A stretch of DNA of 64,000 bases from Durusdinium trenchii (lineage: Eukaryota > Sar > Dinophyceae > Suessiales > Symbiodiniaceae). Positions 1-11,225 of the stretch are shown here, one piece after another; the first letter of the stretch is position 1, and each line of letters begins with the position of its first letter. The notes below the pieces were generated by a model. The model ran no database searches. It saw only the letters and a list, made by a program, of their open reading frames with translations, and was not told the origin of the DNA. The stretch lies in the NCBI GenBank assembly GCA_963970005.1, contig CAXAMN010022740.1, positions 6,559-70,558 on the forward strand, in the 5' to 3' direction. The position numbers and the translations under genes are program-made.

Positions 1-2
1 CC

Positions 3-281
3 ACTAAGTGAAAGCAAGTTGTGTCGCTTTGGTTCGCATTGCAGAAAAACGAACATGTTGGTGACGCCGCCAAGAAGGCGTACATGAAGTCTCAGGAAGG
101 CCAAGGTGACAAGGGTTCCAAAGGAAAGGACGGCAAGGGCAAGGGTAAGGATAGCAAAGGAAAGGGAAAGAAGGGCAAGGATGGTGCTTCATCGTCCTCT
201 GTGCCATCAGCGGCAGCTGCTACGGCCGCATCCACTGTGACCATCGCTGAGGTCAACGCGGAGGAGGTCATGGACATTTAA
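3..281 (+). pseudogene. copia gag C-terminal tail, Lys/Gly-rich
   Basis: About 85 residues, dominated by a Lys/Gly/Asp stretch (KGKDGKGKGKDSKGKGKKGK) followed by a Ser/Ala linker. It ends at a TAA (279-281) that sits in the same frame as the downstream protease, so that stop interrupts a gag-pol polyprotein. In frame +1 the first 60 bases read KLCRFGSHC, resembling the start of a CCCH or CCHC knuckle, which suggests another frameshift near base 50. The basic tail would bind RNA in the particle; this is inferred from composition and position only. Confidence 0.7.
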
Positions 282-2062
282 AGAGGAGCTTTTGTGAGTT
301 TGCTCGAAAGGCACTCCCGGCGTTGCAGCATCCCCGTCCTTGCGTCCGTTGTCAACTCCATCGTTGAGAACCCGTCCATTGGTGTTGAGCAAGCCGCAGG
401 TATGTTGCATCCAACCGTTGAGGATTTTCGCAACTTGTCGCTTGAGTTCATTCGTGATACGGGCGCTGCACATGACATTGGGTCGTTTAAGGCGCTTGCC
501 GATCAGGGTTTTGACCGTGAGATGTTGGAACCTTGGTTGAAGTGTTTGGATAACCCTGTGAGGTTTTCCACGGGAGGAGAACCCCAAACTTCCTCGGAGG
601 CGCTTCGCATCTATGCCAAGAGCGTGGGTGATTTGAACCTCCACTTATTGAAGAACTGTCCGTTGGCCATGTCGATTGGCAAACAGGTCAGCAAAGGCCG
701 CACCTTTGTTTGGGAGCATGGCAAAGTTCCGTTCATTGCTCTTGATCATAAGAAGTGCAGGGTATGGTGTCCCACTGAACACCGCTGGTATGCGAGAAGG
801 GTTCAGAATGATGTGCCCATCTTCTCGTTGCACGCGTCAGCGGGGCCACAACAAGGACTGAACTTCAACCACAACAAGAAGCTGTACCAGCCCGCTGTTG
901 TTGCTGAATGTCCTGAGTCGTGCTTTTGCGGAGACTGCCTTGAGCGGCTTCCTGCTTGTGTTTGTTCCATCTACCCGGAGGAGGATGCAGGCTTGAAAGT
1001 TGAAGACCAGGAAATCGCAGCTTCTAGCGCGTGTGAGGTGCCGGTTGAGGGTTTGGATGTGACAGAAACAAACAAAGAACATAGAAGAAGACAGCACCGC
1101 AAGGACAACAAGCGTCGCAAGTGGGAAGCCATGAAGAAGACCCGTCTTGTCGAGAAGGGGCAGAAGAAGCTTCCGCGTGGTGAGTTGTCCATGGTTGTGA
1201 TGATGCGTGACATGGTTGAGTTCTACACCACACAGGCCCAGGTCAATAAAGGCAAGATAGCAAAACGCTTTGAGGCACTGGCCGTCGAGGTGATGAAGGA
1301 GCTCGAGAGTTTTGAACAACCACAAATGCAGACTGACCCAACCTGTTTGACTGCGAGCACTGTAAAGCAGCGTTCAAGGCAGACTGACCTCAAAGGCCGT
1401 GGCATGCTCATTGAGTTGTGCACCGAGCCGGACTCCAACCTAGGTGTTGTTGGTGAGAGGTTGAACGTCAAGGTCACACGTTGTACCAAGGAGGTGAACA
1501 ATTTAGAATATGAGAGTACCACGTCACACCTGAAGAACTTCATTCGTGAACACCCAGGTATTGATTTGTGGGCTAGCCTTCCTTGTGGCCCGTGGAGCCA
1601 ATGGCAGTACCTCAATGCACACCGCTATGGGGCAGAGTTCAGAAAGAAGTTGGCCAAGTCGAGAGACTTGTCGTTGAAGCTGCTTGATCGCTTTTGCGAG
1701 CTTGCTAGATGTGTTGTTGAGCATGGTGGAGATGTTCATTTTGAATGGCCCAGACATGCATTGGGTTGGAAGCAGGCTGCATTGTGCCAGCTCATCCGAG
1801 ACATTGGCATGACAGTGGTGAATTTTGATGGTTGTGCGGTTGGACTTGTTGATCGGCAGGGCACGCCGTTCCTCAAGAAGTGGCGAGTGGCAACAACTAA
1901 CGAGAACCTCGCGAAGAACTTGAACGAGTGTCGATGCAAGCGTGATACTGATTTCAAACATGCACCCATCACAGGTTCCAATACAAGCACGACTGCAAGA
2001 TACCCAGAGATCATGTGTGAGATCGTCTTCTCTTCTTTGTTTCCTGAAATGTTTTCAAGGAG
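282..2062 (+). pseudogene. copia protease region plus a methyltransferase-like block
   Basis: Open in frame 3 from the TAA at 279-281 to about 2062, where the family frame moves. The retropepsin active site reads IRDTGAAHD, with the catalytic Asp codon at 456-458. It is followed by LAMSIGKQ and FVWEHGKVPF, which fit the flap and C-terminal half of a retroviral-type aspartic protease. Further on (about 1560-1760) come ASLPCGPWSQWQ and then VHFEWPRHALGW. A PC motif followed by an acidic-Pro motif resembles motifs IV and VI of C5-cytosine methyltransferases. That second assignment is inference; it could be an unrelated conserved linker domain. Confidence 0.75.
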
Positions 2063-2395
2063 GTGCCCGCCATGCCCGTTTGTGAGGCAGCTGTTTGCGT
2101 GGTCGCACAGGAGCATGTCGAGAAGGAGCCAAAGGAACAGGTCTACCGTGGACCGTTGGTCATTGAAACCGTTGATACCTTTGCAACTCCCGCTGAGCTT
2201 GAAGATGACCTCGCTCCCGCGGACGACGAAGCTGAACTAGCAGAGTCGAGAGATGCTAGGTTGAAGCGTGAGGCAAAGAGCCTAGACCACATCACGACCC
2301 ACGCGAAGAAGAATCCTTTTTGTGAACATTGCGCGCGTGGTCGAATGTTGAAAAGATATGCCCACGGGGTTCGACCTGAGCAGCCTACGGGCGCT
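2063..2395 (+). pseudogene. copia integrase N-terminal zinc-binding (HHCC) segment
   Basis: Frame 2 carries an acidic linker and then HITTHAKKNPFCEHC, an H-x3-H...C-x2-C pattern typical of the pre-integrase zinc-binding domain. The frame then slips to frame 1 near 2385-2395, where AAFGRVLEADHMF continues directly into the integrase core. The segment is short and has no start of its own. It is part of the polyprotein, not a separate gene. Confidence 0.72.
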
Positions 2396-3960
2396 CGGCT
2401 GCCTTTGGCCGTGTGCTCGAAGCCGACCACATGTTTCCGTCGGAAGAGAGCGTGAGCAACGCTGGGGAGAAGGTGGCCCTGGTGATCGTTGATCTCTTCT
2501 CCGGTCTGAGCATGGCCTATCCGGCCAGAGACAGATCAGAAGAGTCCTGTTACAACTCACTGAAACACTTCGGTGGCCATAGGCTGAACGGTGACACTGG
2601 TGTCATTTTTAAATCAGATGCAGCCGGTGAGTTGACAGGAGCGGCATCCAGGTTGTGCTGGACAATATCCCCGAGCATCCCCAGGGATTGGCCTCACGCA
2701 GCCCACGTCGAGCGTGAGGTGAGGACGTTGAAAGAGTTGCGCAGACCCGCACATCTCCAGGCCGGCTTCAGCAAGAAGATGTGGCCGATCTCCGTTGTTT
2801 ACGCCGCAAAAGCTCGTGCCTTTTGGTCGCCTTGTGTGATTCGCAAGCATGAGCGTGGGACGGAGATTGAGGAACTCAAGACTGGTAAAACCCGTTGGGA
2901 GGTTTGCACAGGCGAGCCCTTCCTTGGAGTGAAGTGCCCTCTTGGTGCGCTTGTTTTCTACAGAGCCAAGAGCGATGGAATGGCCGCTCCAACTACAAGA
3001 CCAGGCTTGTTTGCGGGATGGCGTGTTGACTCAGGCTTGCGATACCGCAATGTCGTGCAGGTTGTTGACTATGAAGCTGTCCGCACAAGAGCGCATTTGC
3101 ATTGGAGTCCCAAGGACTTGCATGAGAAGGAGGTGTTTTTCCCTCCTGTTGAACACATTGAGTTTCCCTTGTCCAACGCGGCAATGAAGGCGTTGAAGGA
3201 CATGTCTGACCCTGAAGTTGAGGTGAAGAAGAAGATCTATGACAGATCTCTTGAGTCGGGCGTGCTCCCATATGACATTGACATAGATGCTTTTCCGGAA
3301 GACACCCCAGTTGCACCCCCACGTCATGCATACATTACTTTTTCACGTTTGTTGGAGCATGGTTTTACGAAGGGTTGCCCTGGATGTGATGGTGGCCATT
3401 ACCGCCACAACAAGGCATGTCGCGAGCGATTTGATGCCATCTTCCCTAGAGAAGCTGCAGCGCCGCCTACACCGGCGCCAGATGCCGGAGCACCAAAGAC
3501 ACCTGGACCGCTTCCAATGCCAAAGAGTTCAGGGAAAACTTCTTCTTCCCCTTCCACAGGAGCAGCAGAAAAAGAACATTGGGTTGAGCCGGAGACCACT
3601 GAAGGTCCGGAGTACTCTCCTGATGAACTTCCCGAGGGATATGTCCCACCGGAAGATGTTGCGGCTGGGGTATACGCCCTAGTGACAAGACAGCTCACAC
3701 GGAACGAAGTGTTGTCCCGACCTGATGCACTGCAGGCGATCCGTAAGGAGTTCGATGGTGTTGGTTCCATGGGAACATGGGAACTTGAGTCGGTTGATGA
3801 GGAGTTCCGTGTGAAGGAAGCTGCATTGAAGAATGGAGAGACCATCCACATTGCAGACTTGCTTGCTATTTGCAGCGAGAAGCATGTTGAGTTGGCCCCA
3901 GAGCTGCGTGATTCTGCAAAGACGGCTGACGGGAAGCTGGCGCTCTACCAGACGCTAGAC
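2396..3960 (+). pseudogene. copia integrase core and linker to reverse transcriptase
   Basis: Frame 1. The catalytic D,D,E triad is visible: LEADHMF with the first Asp, IFKSDAAGEL with the second, and HVEREVRTLKE with the Glu. A C-terminal region follows (RPGLFAGWRVDSGLRYRN), then a Pro/Ser/Ala linker rich in acidic residues (about 3440-3640) and the N-terminal reverse transcriptase region (MGTWELESVDEEF). The enzyme would insert the cDNA copy. The frame is lost around 3960: the following SPASIVAANS is in frame 2. Confidence 0.85.
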
Positions 3961-3964
3961 GCTA

Positions 3965-4657
3965 GCTGCGTCTCCTGCTTCAATCGTTGCAGCCAATAGC
4001 GTTATTTCTTTTGGTCTTTTTGAGGGGCACAAGTTGTCGTCGGCAGACGCCGTCAAGGCGTATCTCCAATCGGAACTGAAAAGTCTGGCTGCCACATACA
4101 TCCGTCTCCCAAGAGAGTTATGGCCTGAATCTTGGTTCACCCCAAGTGGCTACCCTCGTTTCAAGAGGCCAATCATTAGATTGCGCAAATCGCTGTACGG
4201 ACACCCAGAGGCTGGGGCCCATTGGCAACAGTTTCTTGAAGAACAGTTGTGTCTCTTAGGAGCAGTCAAGGTTGAAGAGTTTGCATCCACCTTCACCATC
4301 CCTACCTTCGGAGGATTGGCATTGGTTGTCTACGTGGACGACTTGATTCTCTCAGGACCAAGTCAATGGCACGAGCCTTTCTGGGAGGCGTTGGGTGAAA
4401 AGGTGTTGATTGATGACATTGGACCGTTGGGTCGCTTTCTTGGTCGAGACCACTCCACTGTCGAGGTTGACAACACAGAGTTCTTTGGCTTTGACATGCG
4501 TGCTTACGCTGAGGCTACTGTTCAAGAGTATTTGAGGGTTGCAAACAGCCCAAAGATGAAAGTAGTCGCATCACCGTTTCTCAGCAAGGGGTTCGTTGGA
4601 GCAGATGAGCGTGGTGCTCTGGCAGCTTCAGCCAGCAGCATTCTAATGAGACTCATG
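3965..4657 (+). pseudogene. copia reverse transcriptase
   Basis: Frame 2. SSADAVKAYLQSEL carries the first catalytic Asp region and RKSLYGHPEAGAHW is the conserved copia block. LVVYVDDLILSG (4331-4342 encode YVDD) holds the two metal-binding aspartates. Then comes LGRFLGRDHS. The frame ends at a TAG (4658-4660) inside the connection region, where LMRLM is followed directly by LARLARPDLL. Copia polymerases normally continue without interruption here, so this is a nonsense mutation. Confidence 0.9.
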
Positions 4658-4660
4658 TAG

Positions 4661-5530
4661 TTGGCACGCCTTGCTCGTCCCGACCTGCTGAGAGTTGTGA
4701 CTTGGTTGGCAACCATGGTACGGTCCTGGACGCAAGCTTGTGATGCGTACCTGTACCGTGCCATATGCTACCTCGAGTGCACCAAGAACGCTATGTTGCT
4801 TGGGCATGTGCGTGATGCGCCGGAGCATGTGTTTGTTGAACTTTTCGCAGACGCAGACTACTGCGGAGACGATGAACACACCCACAGTACCACTGGTGGA
4901 TGGTTACAGTTGTCTGGCCCTCGGACATCGTTTCCTTTGGCATGGCTGTCGAAGAAACAGACGGCTACGTGCCGAAGCACGACGGAGGCAGAGACTGTCG
5001 CACTGTCGTATGCGCTCTTTGAAGAGGGTTTACCATTGGTTGAGTTGTATTCCGCAATGCTTGGGCGTCCTGTGTCGTTGAGGCTTCGCGAAGACAACAC
5101 TGCATGCGCGAAGGTCGTGACAGCTGGATACTCCAAGAAGCTGAGGCATCTCAAGCGCGTACATCGCGTGAGTTTGGCTTCGGTGAAAGAACAGTTGGAC
5201 CGCGATGACGTGGAACTAAGCCTTGTTGGAACAAGCGACCAGAAAGCCGATGCTTTTACAAAAGCAGTCGAGCCTGCGCTATGGCCCAAAACCCTCCAAA
5301 ACCTTGGAGTGCACCTTGATGGATACACCATCAAACATACATCGGGCACTGGCCTGAAGTTGGACAAGCAAATGGCGTTGCAGCCAGATGCACCAACGAC
5401 AGACGTAGCGACAAGACCTCAGGGCACGACAGGCCCTACCCAGCCAGGGTACAAGAAACGGCAGAAACACAAGCCGAAGAGAATACCTCCATACAGTGTG
5501 CCACAAAGCCTTACCGAAACCGCTGGATAG
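4661..5530 (+). pseudogene. copia RNase H and C-terminus
   Basis: Same frame as the reverse transcriptase, immediately after the TAG. The copia RNase H motifs appear in order: FADADYCGDDEHTHSTTGG, SKKQTATCRSTTEAE, LREDNTACAK and TSDQKADAFTKA. These contain the acidic active-site residues. A basic, Thr/Pro-rich tail ends in a TAG at 5528-5530. The domain removes the RNA strand during cDNA synthesis. Confidence 0.9.
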
Positions 5531-5575
5531 CCCGGGATTCAGAACTGATCCCAAGCCGTCGAGCAGCTCAGGAGT

Positions 5576-5588
5576 CAGAGGGGGGAGA
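5576..5588 (+). promoter_or_regulatory. Polypurine tract before the 3' LTR
   Basis: An almost pure purine run (AGAGGGGGGAGA) lies 45 bases after the RNase H stop and is followed at once by TG (5589). This is where second-strand priming would occur, and it predicts that the 3' LTR begins at 5589. Confidence 0.6.
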
Positions 5589-5950
5589 TGAAATCCCTCA
5601 GCTAAAACAGCTACAAGATGAACTGAGCTTTGAGTGAGGTTTGCATGCTTACATGTATAGTTGATAGGAGGGATCTAGGACCACTTTGTCCAAGATTGGA
5701 ATTATCATGTAAAGAGTTGCATCATCTGAAATCGGTATGCTAAAGTAGCATTGCCGTGTGAACTGTGTTACTGAACGCCAACTCGTTTGGCTCAAGACTT
5801 TGGAAAACAGGCTGTGACGCGACCGGATACGATCGTTCGCGTTTGAGTCGGCCTACCAGGAGATAGACCAAGGTTTTAGCTTTCAACTTATGTATATATA
5901 TATATTGCGATTATATACCAGGACCTTCCAACCGGTGGTTTTTGCACACC
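5589..5950 (+). mobile_element. Probable 3' LTR of the copia element (end unresolved)
   Basis: It begins with TG right after the polypurine tract. No matching 5' LTR is inside the window, so the right end cannot be fixed. A TA-rich microsatellite at 5890-5905 and another at 5990-6015 lie near or beyond the boundary. TTTGGCTCAAG at 5786-5796 matches the last 11 bases of the dinoflagellate spliced leader, but the bases before it do not. Confidence 0.4.
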
Positions 5951-6155
5951 CCTCAACCTCTAAGAGGCTATTTATAATAGACATCCAAGATTATATATAT
6001 ATATATTATATACACTATATTTATACATAACTATACAGTGATACATGTGTTTATATCATTTATATCATTCCTTTTCTAAGGGAGACCCATAGACCCCCAC
6101 TTCACTCCTCATGCCCTTCTCAGGTCCCGTCTTTCTCCGATCCCCTCGGCCCCAG

Positions 6156-6251
6156 ATCGCCAACAATGCCAGCCTGGTGGAGACGGGCGGCCGCGCCTCC
6201 ACGACGCTCCTGGTGCGGGCGCTCGAAGATGGGACGAGGATGGGGAGGAAG
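6156..6251 (+). CDS. Candidate internal exon, unknown protein
   Basis: A GC-rich island of 32 codons in an AT-rich setting. It is preceded by a pyrimidine-rich acceptor ending CGGCCCCAG and followed by a donor AAG|GTGGCC, phase 0 on both sides. It reads SLVETGGRASTTLLVRALED. No family is recognised, and neighbouring exons of the same gene could not be identified. Confidence 0.4.
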
Positions 6252-8251
6252 GTGGCCCAGATCCAACCCTATAGGGCTCCTGGCCCACATCCTCAGATGG
6301 TAATTAGACCTCCCTGGCACCTACCCCAACCACCTTCTGAGGATGTGGGAGAGGCCTAGGGCAAAAAGGAGCCGATCTGTCTTTTTTTGTGGTACCCGAG
6401 TCAGTGAGGGTGCTCAGGGTCTTGTGGTCAGGCCGGTTGGTTACCTTAAGAAAAGGAAATTGTTTGAACCGCTTGGGCAAAATAATAGAATCCCGGTAAG
6501 GTTCTAGGTCACTCTAAAGGTGGGGTTGGAAGACATTATTTGGTTGACGAATGTCACTAGGTGCAGAAAAACAACACAATGTTTTCGTTGGTTTGGTGGA
6601 GGGTCATTATGCGATATGCAGAAAGACATTCATGATTCATTGATGATTAATAACAAAAAATTCCAATCGAAACCGCCCCATACATCAGGTGTGCCCTCGA
6701 ACTATAATCAACGTATACCTGGAGCATCAAAACCTGTTACATAAAAGAGGTGCAACTAGAATCATCGGGTATTCAGTATTTCGAGAAGGTAACCCGGACC
6801 CTTGGCTTGCAGTATTCTATGCTGATGTGGTTGATGAGAAATGCGTAGTAAAGGAGGCTCCAATAAAGGGCCCAATTCTGCCCAAAGTCTATTTTTGTAC
6901 ATCCTTAGTGGACATCTAAAAGAGACAAACAAACATGTGCTGTCACCCAAGACATTGTGCTGTGTGTTTTTTCACTCACCTCTTTTCTACATAGAGCGGG
7001 TGATGGTGAAGGTGCAGTTGTTTTGCACGTTCAATGTTGCTTCTGAGCATAATATGTTCATATTTCAATGTTCATATTATGAAGTTTGCAAATTCTTATG
7101 TTCCTTAAATCTATCTCGATACAGCAAATCCAAGGTGTGAAATATTTTGGAGGATCGGTCTTTTATTTGGAAACTACGCCCACATTCAAGCATGCTACCT
7201 TATCCAACCCCCCTCTATATATATTACAATGCTAGTATCCTTGGTGCCAGTGTCATCCTCGAAAAGACTTGACCGTTTCAACGCGTGTATGTGAGCACTC
7301 CGTTGAGGAAGATCCTTTAGTATCCTTAATTAATATTAATTTGATGTTGTTTCCTTGTAAGGTTTGGAAGTTTGTGTCTAAGACATTTATGTTCTGTAAA
7401 GGCTTCATTTACCATCAACAACCTATCCAAGAAGGGAAGAACCACCCTTTGGGCAAAAGGATAACTGGTATTAAACGGCGGCCATGAGGTATACAAATTG
7501 CAGCAATTTGCGACCTATCAAACCTGATGTCTTTGGTTTAGCTCCTTCTATTGTGTTTCCTTTCAGTGGTGGCTTTTAACATAAATATACATATACATCA
7601 ATATTGGAACATGTCTCAACGTCTTTACACAATAAAGCAAATAAACTATATAACACATTTAGGTAACAAAACACTATAGGTCAAGAATCCTTGAGCCCAC
7701 TCCCCACTCTCAAGAAAACTTCCAAAGTATTGTGTGTGTTGGTCTGATTCTTTTTGGTTTTAAGATGTTATATGTTTAAAGATGTCCGTTTTTGCTTGAT
7801 TTTTTTAAATGCATAATAATGCATAATGAATACATATACTAATAACAGTTATAACAAATAACACATAAGGAACCATACGCACTCTGGTGGTCCCCTGTTC
7901 TGACCGGGCCTGGAGTGTGGGTAGTGGTGACCGTCATGTCTTTGCTTATTTCGGCTGTTCTCTGTTCCGTTTGAGTCAGCGGCAAATGTTGTTCCAACAA
8001 GTCACCACATTATTAGATATGCCCAGAATGATGCTTCAAGGCTGAAACCATCCATTTACAATTTACAGTAATCACTTCCGTAGCAGCCGTCACATCAAGC
8101 ATTCTCACCTTGGTGTAACACCCGGCCGCAGAATCCGCCACGAGACTCCGCCAACTAGGCGCAGGTGAGACCCAGCAGACTTGGACGGAGCTTTGGCGAA
8201 GAAAGGCGACCGGTGACACGGTGACTCTATGACTCTATGGGTGTGTCATTC
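6252..8251. other. Non-coding AT-rich stretch
   Basis: Two kilobases of AT-rich sequence with TA-rich runs and no convincing exon on either strand. A mixed-GC block at 8060-8215 has an acceptor-like CAG and a GTGAGA donor-like site at about 8165, but no frame stands out. Confidence 0.5.
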
Positions 8252-8255
8252 AATA

Positions 8256-8347
8256 CCCAGACACTCTATGGGACTGCCATATACGCCTACATTGGGGTGG
8301 TTTGAGGGGTCAATGTAGGCATATATGGCATACATGGAGTGTTTGGG
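8256..8347. mobile_element. MITE, CCCAGACAC family, copy 1
   Basis: Inverted termini start CCCAGACACTCTATG on the left and end CATGGAGTGTTTGGG on the right. Inner palindromic arms read GCCTACATTG and CAATGTAGGC. The element is 92 bases long with a short loop. AATA on both sides (8252-8255 and 8348-8351) is a candidate target-site duplication. It is too short to encode anything and would depend on a transposase in trans. Confidence 0.7.
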
Positions 8348-8351
8348 AATA

Positions 8352-9040
8352 GGGAGACCCCCCTTGGCCCAACAGCTGTAGACTGGTCGATCTTTGAAGA
8401 AAACCGAAGCGAACCATCGGGGGGTCGGAACGCCTGGGAGGTCTCCCATTTTCGAATACACTCATATTCACAACGTATGTGCACAGGCTCACAAGTGCTT
8501 GGAGGATGTACTAGTGGCCGTGGACTAAGTATATGAGCTCATGTGGTTGCGAGTTTGACTGTTGACCATGCATTTCTTAGCCTTGTACAGTGGTTTTAAC
8601 TAAACACAATCTTTTGTGCTGGACTAACTAAGGTGGTGTTTCACTGTTTGGTTTGCTGATTAGGGCAAGTTGACAGAAGCGGTCGGTGCTATCTAAAACC
8701 TAAATGGGGTGATTTGCCGGCATGTTGCACCTTTTGCAATGCTGGAAAATGTGGAGGTTGGCTCATTTTACATTGTTTACTCTGAATCCAGTGGTGGGAT
8801 CAGCTAGCAGGAGTACTCTTGCATCCACAGGTCGCCAAAGACTTTGGAAGACCCGTAGACATGGAGACATATGAAGCCGAGGTATCATGTGGTTTCTCCC
8901 AGATCTGTTGGACCAAAGATCTGTCCAAACGAGTCCAGACGGCACCGCAGTCCAGACAGTGAGCGAGTCCAATTCGCTTCATCGAGTTAGTTTTGTTTGG
9001 ATTTGGTTTGGTGGATGATTTGTTAGAGTACCAGCTACAC
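8352..9040. other. Intergenic or intronic, nothing seen
   Basis: Mixed-composition DNA without a supported exon, repeat or RNA gene. Confidence 0.4.
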
Positions 9041-9055
9041 CAGGGTGTGAAATTC

Positions 9056-9720
9056 CTCTATGAACCATGGACCCATTGGGGTAGTTGTAGAGGACCTGTC
9101 TATGTCGACCTGTCTGCACCCGCTTTTCGTTTCTATAGAATGCCACACCTCGAGCTGGCTGTGTGATTCCATATAAACCATGGGTCTTGGGGAAAGCAAA
9201 CCTTGACACCATGGATTCTCTATAGAGGATGGGATTTTGATGATTGCTCTCGTCATTGAACAATGTCTTTTGGGTACCTTGATTTTATAGAGACCATTTT
9301 ATGGAGAACCATTTCAGAGGTACCTGGTGGTTCATCTTTTGGCGGAAGAAGCTAGTAGGTGTTCTGGTGTTGGCTGGTTGTGGCGGTGGAATTTGATGGG
9401 AGCGGGTAGAATCAAAGGAGTATATATTCACCCGGTATGTGCAGGTGAAGGAGAATTTGGCGGTTCCAGGGGGTAAATGGGAGTGATGCCTTTCAGAACC
9501 TTTAAAAGTTTGACTGTTTGGAGAACCCTGGGGTTCCACTATGGAATCAAAGGGACATGCTGATATTTATTATTGATTTTTGTTCGACCGGCTGTTGCTA
9601 TTGGGGTGTGTGATTCCATAGTGGACCAGGCTAAGATTGCAACCGTGAGGGCTGTGATTCTATAGTCTGAAGCCTATTGTTTTTCTTCCTCTACATGGCT
9701 GAATTTTATAGTGAATAACC
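9056..9720. repeat. Dispersed cluster of a GATTCTATAGTGG-like motif
   Basis: About nine variants of a 12-17 base motif lie within 670 bases on both strands. Examples are GTGATTCCATATAAACC (9163), GATTTTATAGAGACC (9281), TGATTCCATAGTGGACC (9611), GTGATTCTATAGTC (9654) and GAATTTTATAGTG (9701). A reverse copy, GGTTCCACTATGGAATC, lies at 9532. Spacing is irregular, so this is not a simple tandem array. Confidence 0.5.
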
Positions 9721-11098
9721 CTGGGGGTGCAAATTAGATCTATTTAGAATTGGGCACCCTGACAGGAAGCACTAGGTAGATTCATGCAGAATCACTCAAG
9801 CTTCAGCCTCCACTCTTTGAGGACTGGGCAAGAGATCAGCCTGCTGGAGATCCGAATTCGCACCGGTCGACGACATCAAATTCGTGTGCATTTGCGCTTG
9901 GTCCGCAATCTGACATGTGCAGATAAAGACATGGACGTGACATAAACGCCGATGTTCCCTCCAAGATCGATGTTCCCTGGTGACAAGTTCGGTTGCCAGA
10001 AACCATGACTGCATCTTGTGAGGTCGTGCTGCATCTGCGTATCTCTGGTCGGTACGGTCAGGTGTGTTCCTCCACCTCTCAGGGGTCCAGTGACTGTGGT
10101 TCGGACCGTCCGGACCCGGTGTGCCGGTGCCTGAGTTGCGGGCGGAGGTGCAAACAGCAGGGCCTGAAGAGGTTCCTGAAACAAAAGGAACACCAGGATC
10201 AACACACCTTCTCATTATATGACGTCGTTTTTGGTGACTTTTTGGATCCTTTTGGTATCTGTCAGAGTCGGTCCGAGCTCAGACATCGATGAAGATCTGT
10301 TCACCATGCAGTTTCATGGTCGGAGTGGCATGTTCGGTCCTTAAGTGAGATAAGTGAGTGTATGTTTTGACTGCTGACCATGGATTTCCGGCACGACTTG
10401 TCACGAACATTCACGGACTAATTGTATATACATAATACCCGGCCGTCTCATCCTCATTTTTTGACAAAATGGTTCGACCATGTATATATCAGTCCAAGAC
10501 CACGGGGCCCCTGGATGTCGCTGGGTGGCGCTGGGTGGTCCGTAACTTCGTGGCGCCAGAGGTGTTCCGTGGGACACCCCAGCGTCATGGACGGCAAGTA
10601 CACTTCGCTCCCCACACAACATCAGGACGCACAGTGGTGACTCGCTCGATGGACGTACAGCGGGGGGAATTTGAGGGGGATGGAGGGGACTGGTGGGGGG
10701 TGCTTTGGCCGCATGATTGTACTCTTGTCTCCCATTTGTCTCCCACTTGTGCCCCACTGGTCTCCTGTGGGTGCTTTGGATGCCTCAACAAAAGGGATGG
10801 AAAAACATCGAACAACCAGTGCCACCCCGGACTGTTCAAATGAATTGGTGCATGGGTCCATATGTAGATCCAAATAGACCGATGCTCCGGGACTTCAGAA
10901 ACCACCCAAAGGGTCTTGGCTCATTCATCGAGGTGTTACCGCGCCTTGGTGTTCTGTCGAGAGGTCCCAGAGGTCCCTGAGGTCTTGAGGTCTTAAACCC
11001 CAAACTATCAAGTTAAAGCTTCATAAAGCTTCAATATTTCCGGCATCACAAGATCACGAGCCCCGCCAACCGCCGCTCTCCCCCCCAAAAAAAGTTGG
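9721..11098. other. No supported gene
   Basis: A GC-rich patch at 10060-10200 has all three forward frames and one reverse frame open, so coding potential cannot be judged. 10500-10760 is G-rich and repetitive in GGTGG-like words. No splice pair was convincing. Confidence 0.4.
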
Positions 11099-11225
11099 TT
11101 GATTGAAGAAGAAGGTCCTCCGGTTCGTTGCTTGACACAACCGCTATGGCAGGTGTCCTCGAAACTTCCTCCACCGGCATCGTTTGGTCTTCCACGTGGA
11201 GCAACGACCATGCGAGACCCTCCAG
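11099..11225 (+). CDS. Weak candidate exon
   Basis: Forward frame reading EEEGPPVRCLTQPLWQ up to a good donor, CTCCAG|GTATCA, at 11225/11226. The acceptor side is poor, with only GAAG motifs available. The protein is not recognised. Confidence 0.25.

Larger units (their letters stand above)
1..5588 (+). mobile_element. Ty1/copia retrotransposon, 5'-truncated by the window edge, decayed
   Basis: Domain order is gag tail, aspartic protease, integrase, reverse transcriptase, RNase H. Integrase lying before reverse transcriptase is diagnostic of the copia order. The coding frame changes at least three times: frame 3 to frame 2 between about 2060 and 2240, frame 2 to frame 1 near 2390, and frame 1 to frame 2 near 3960. 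In-frame stops lie at 279-281 and 4658-4660. The 5' LTR and most of gag lie to the left of the window. Codon use (many TTG and GTT codons) differs from the GC-rich exons elsewhere. The element is non-autonomous in its present state. The family is clear; the exact age is not. Confidence 0.93.

Noticed and set aside
837..1325. Reverse-strand ORFs of 60-160 codons across the copia element
   Set aside because: They are shadows of the real forward coding frame. The forward strand carries recognised protease, integrase and polymerase motifs.
5786..5796. TTTGGCTCAAG as a spliced-leader relic
   Set aside because: Only 11 bases match and it lies in the probable LTR. The upstream bases do not fit the leader. 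Kept only as a note.
10060..10205. GC-rich patch with CRCLSCGRRC cysteine pattern as a zinc finger exon
   Set aside because: Cys spacing fits no known finger. Several forward and reverse frames are open and there is no clear donor.
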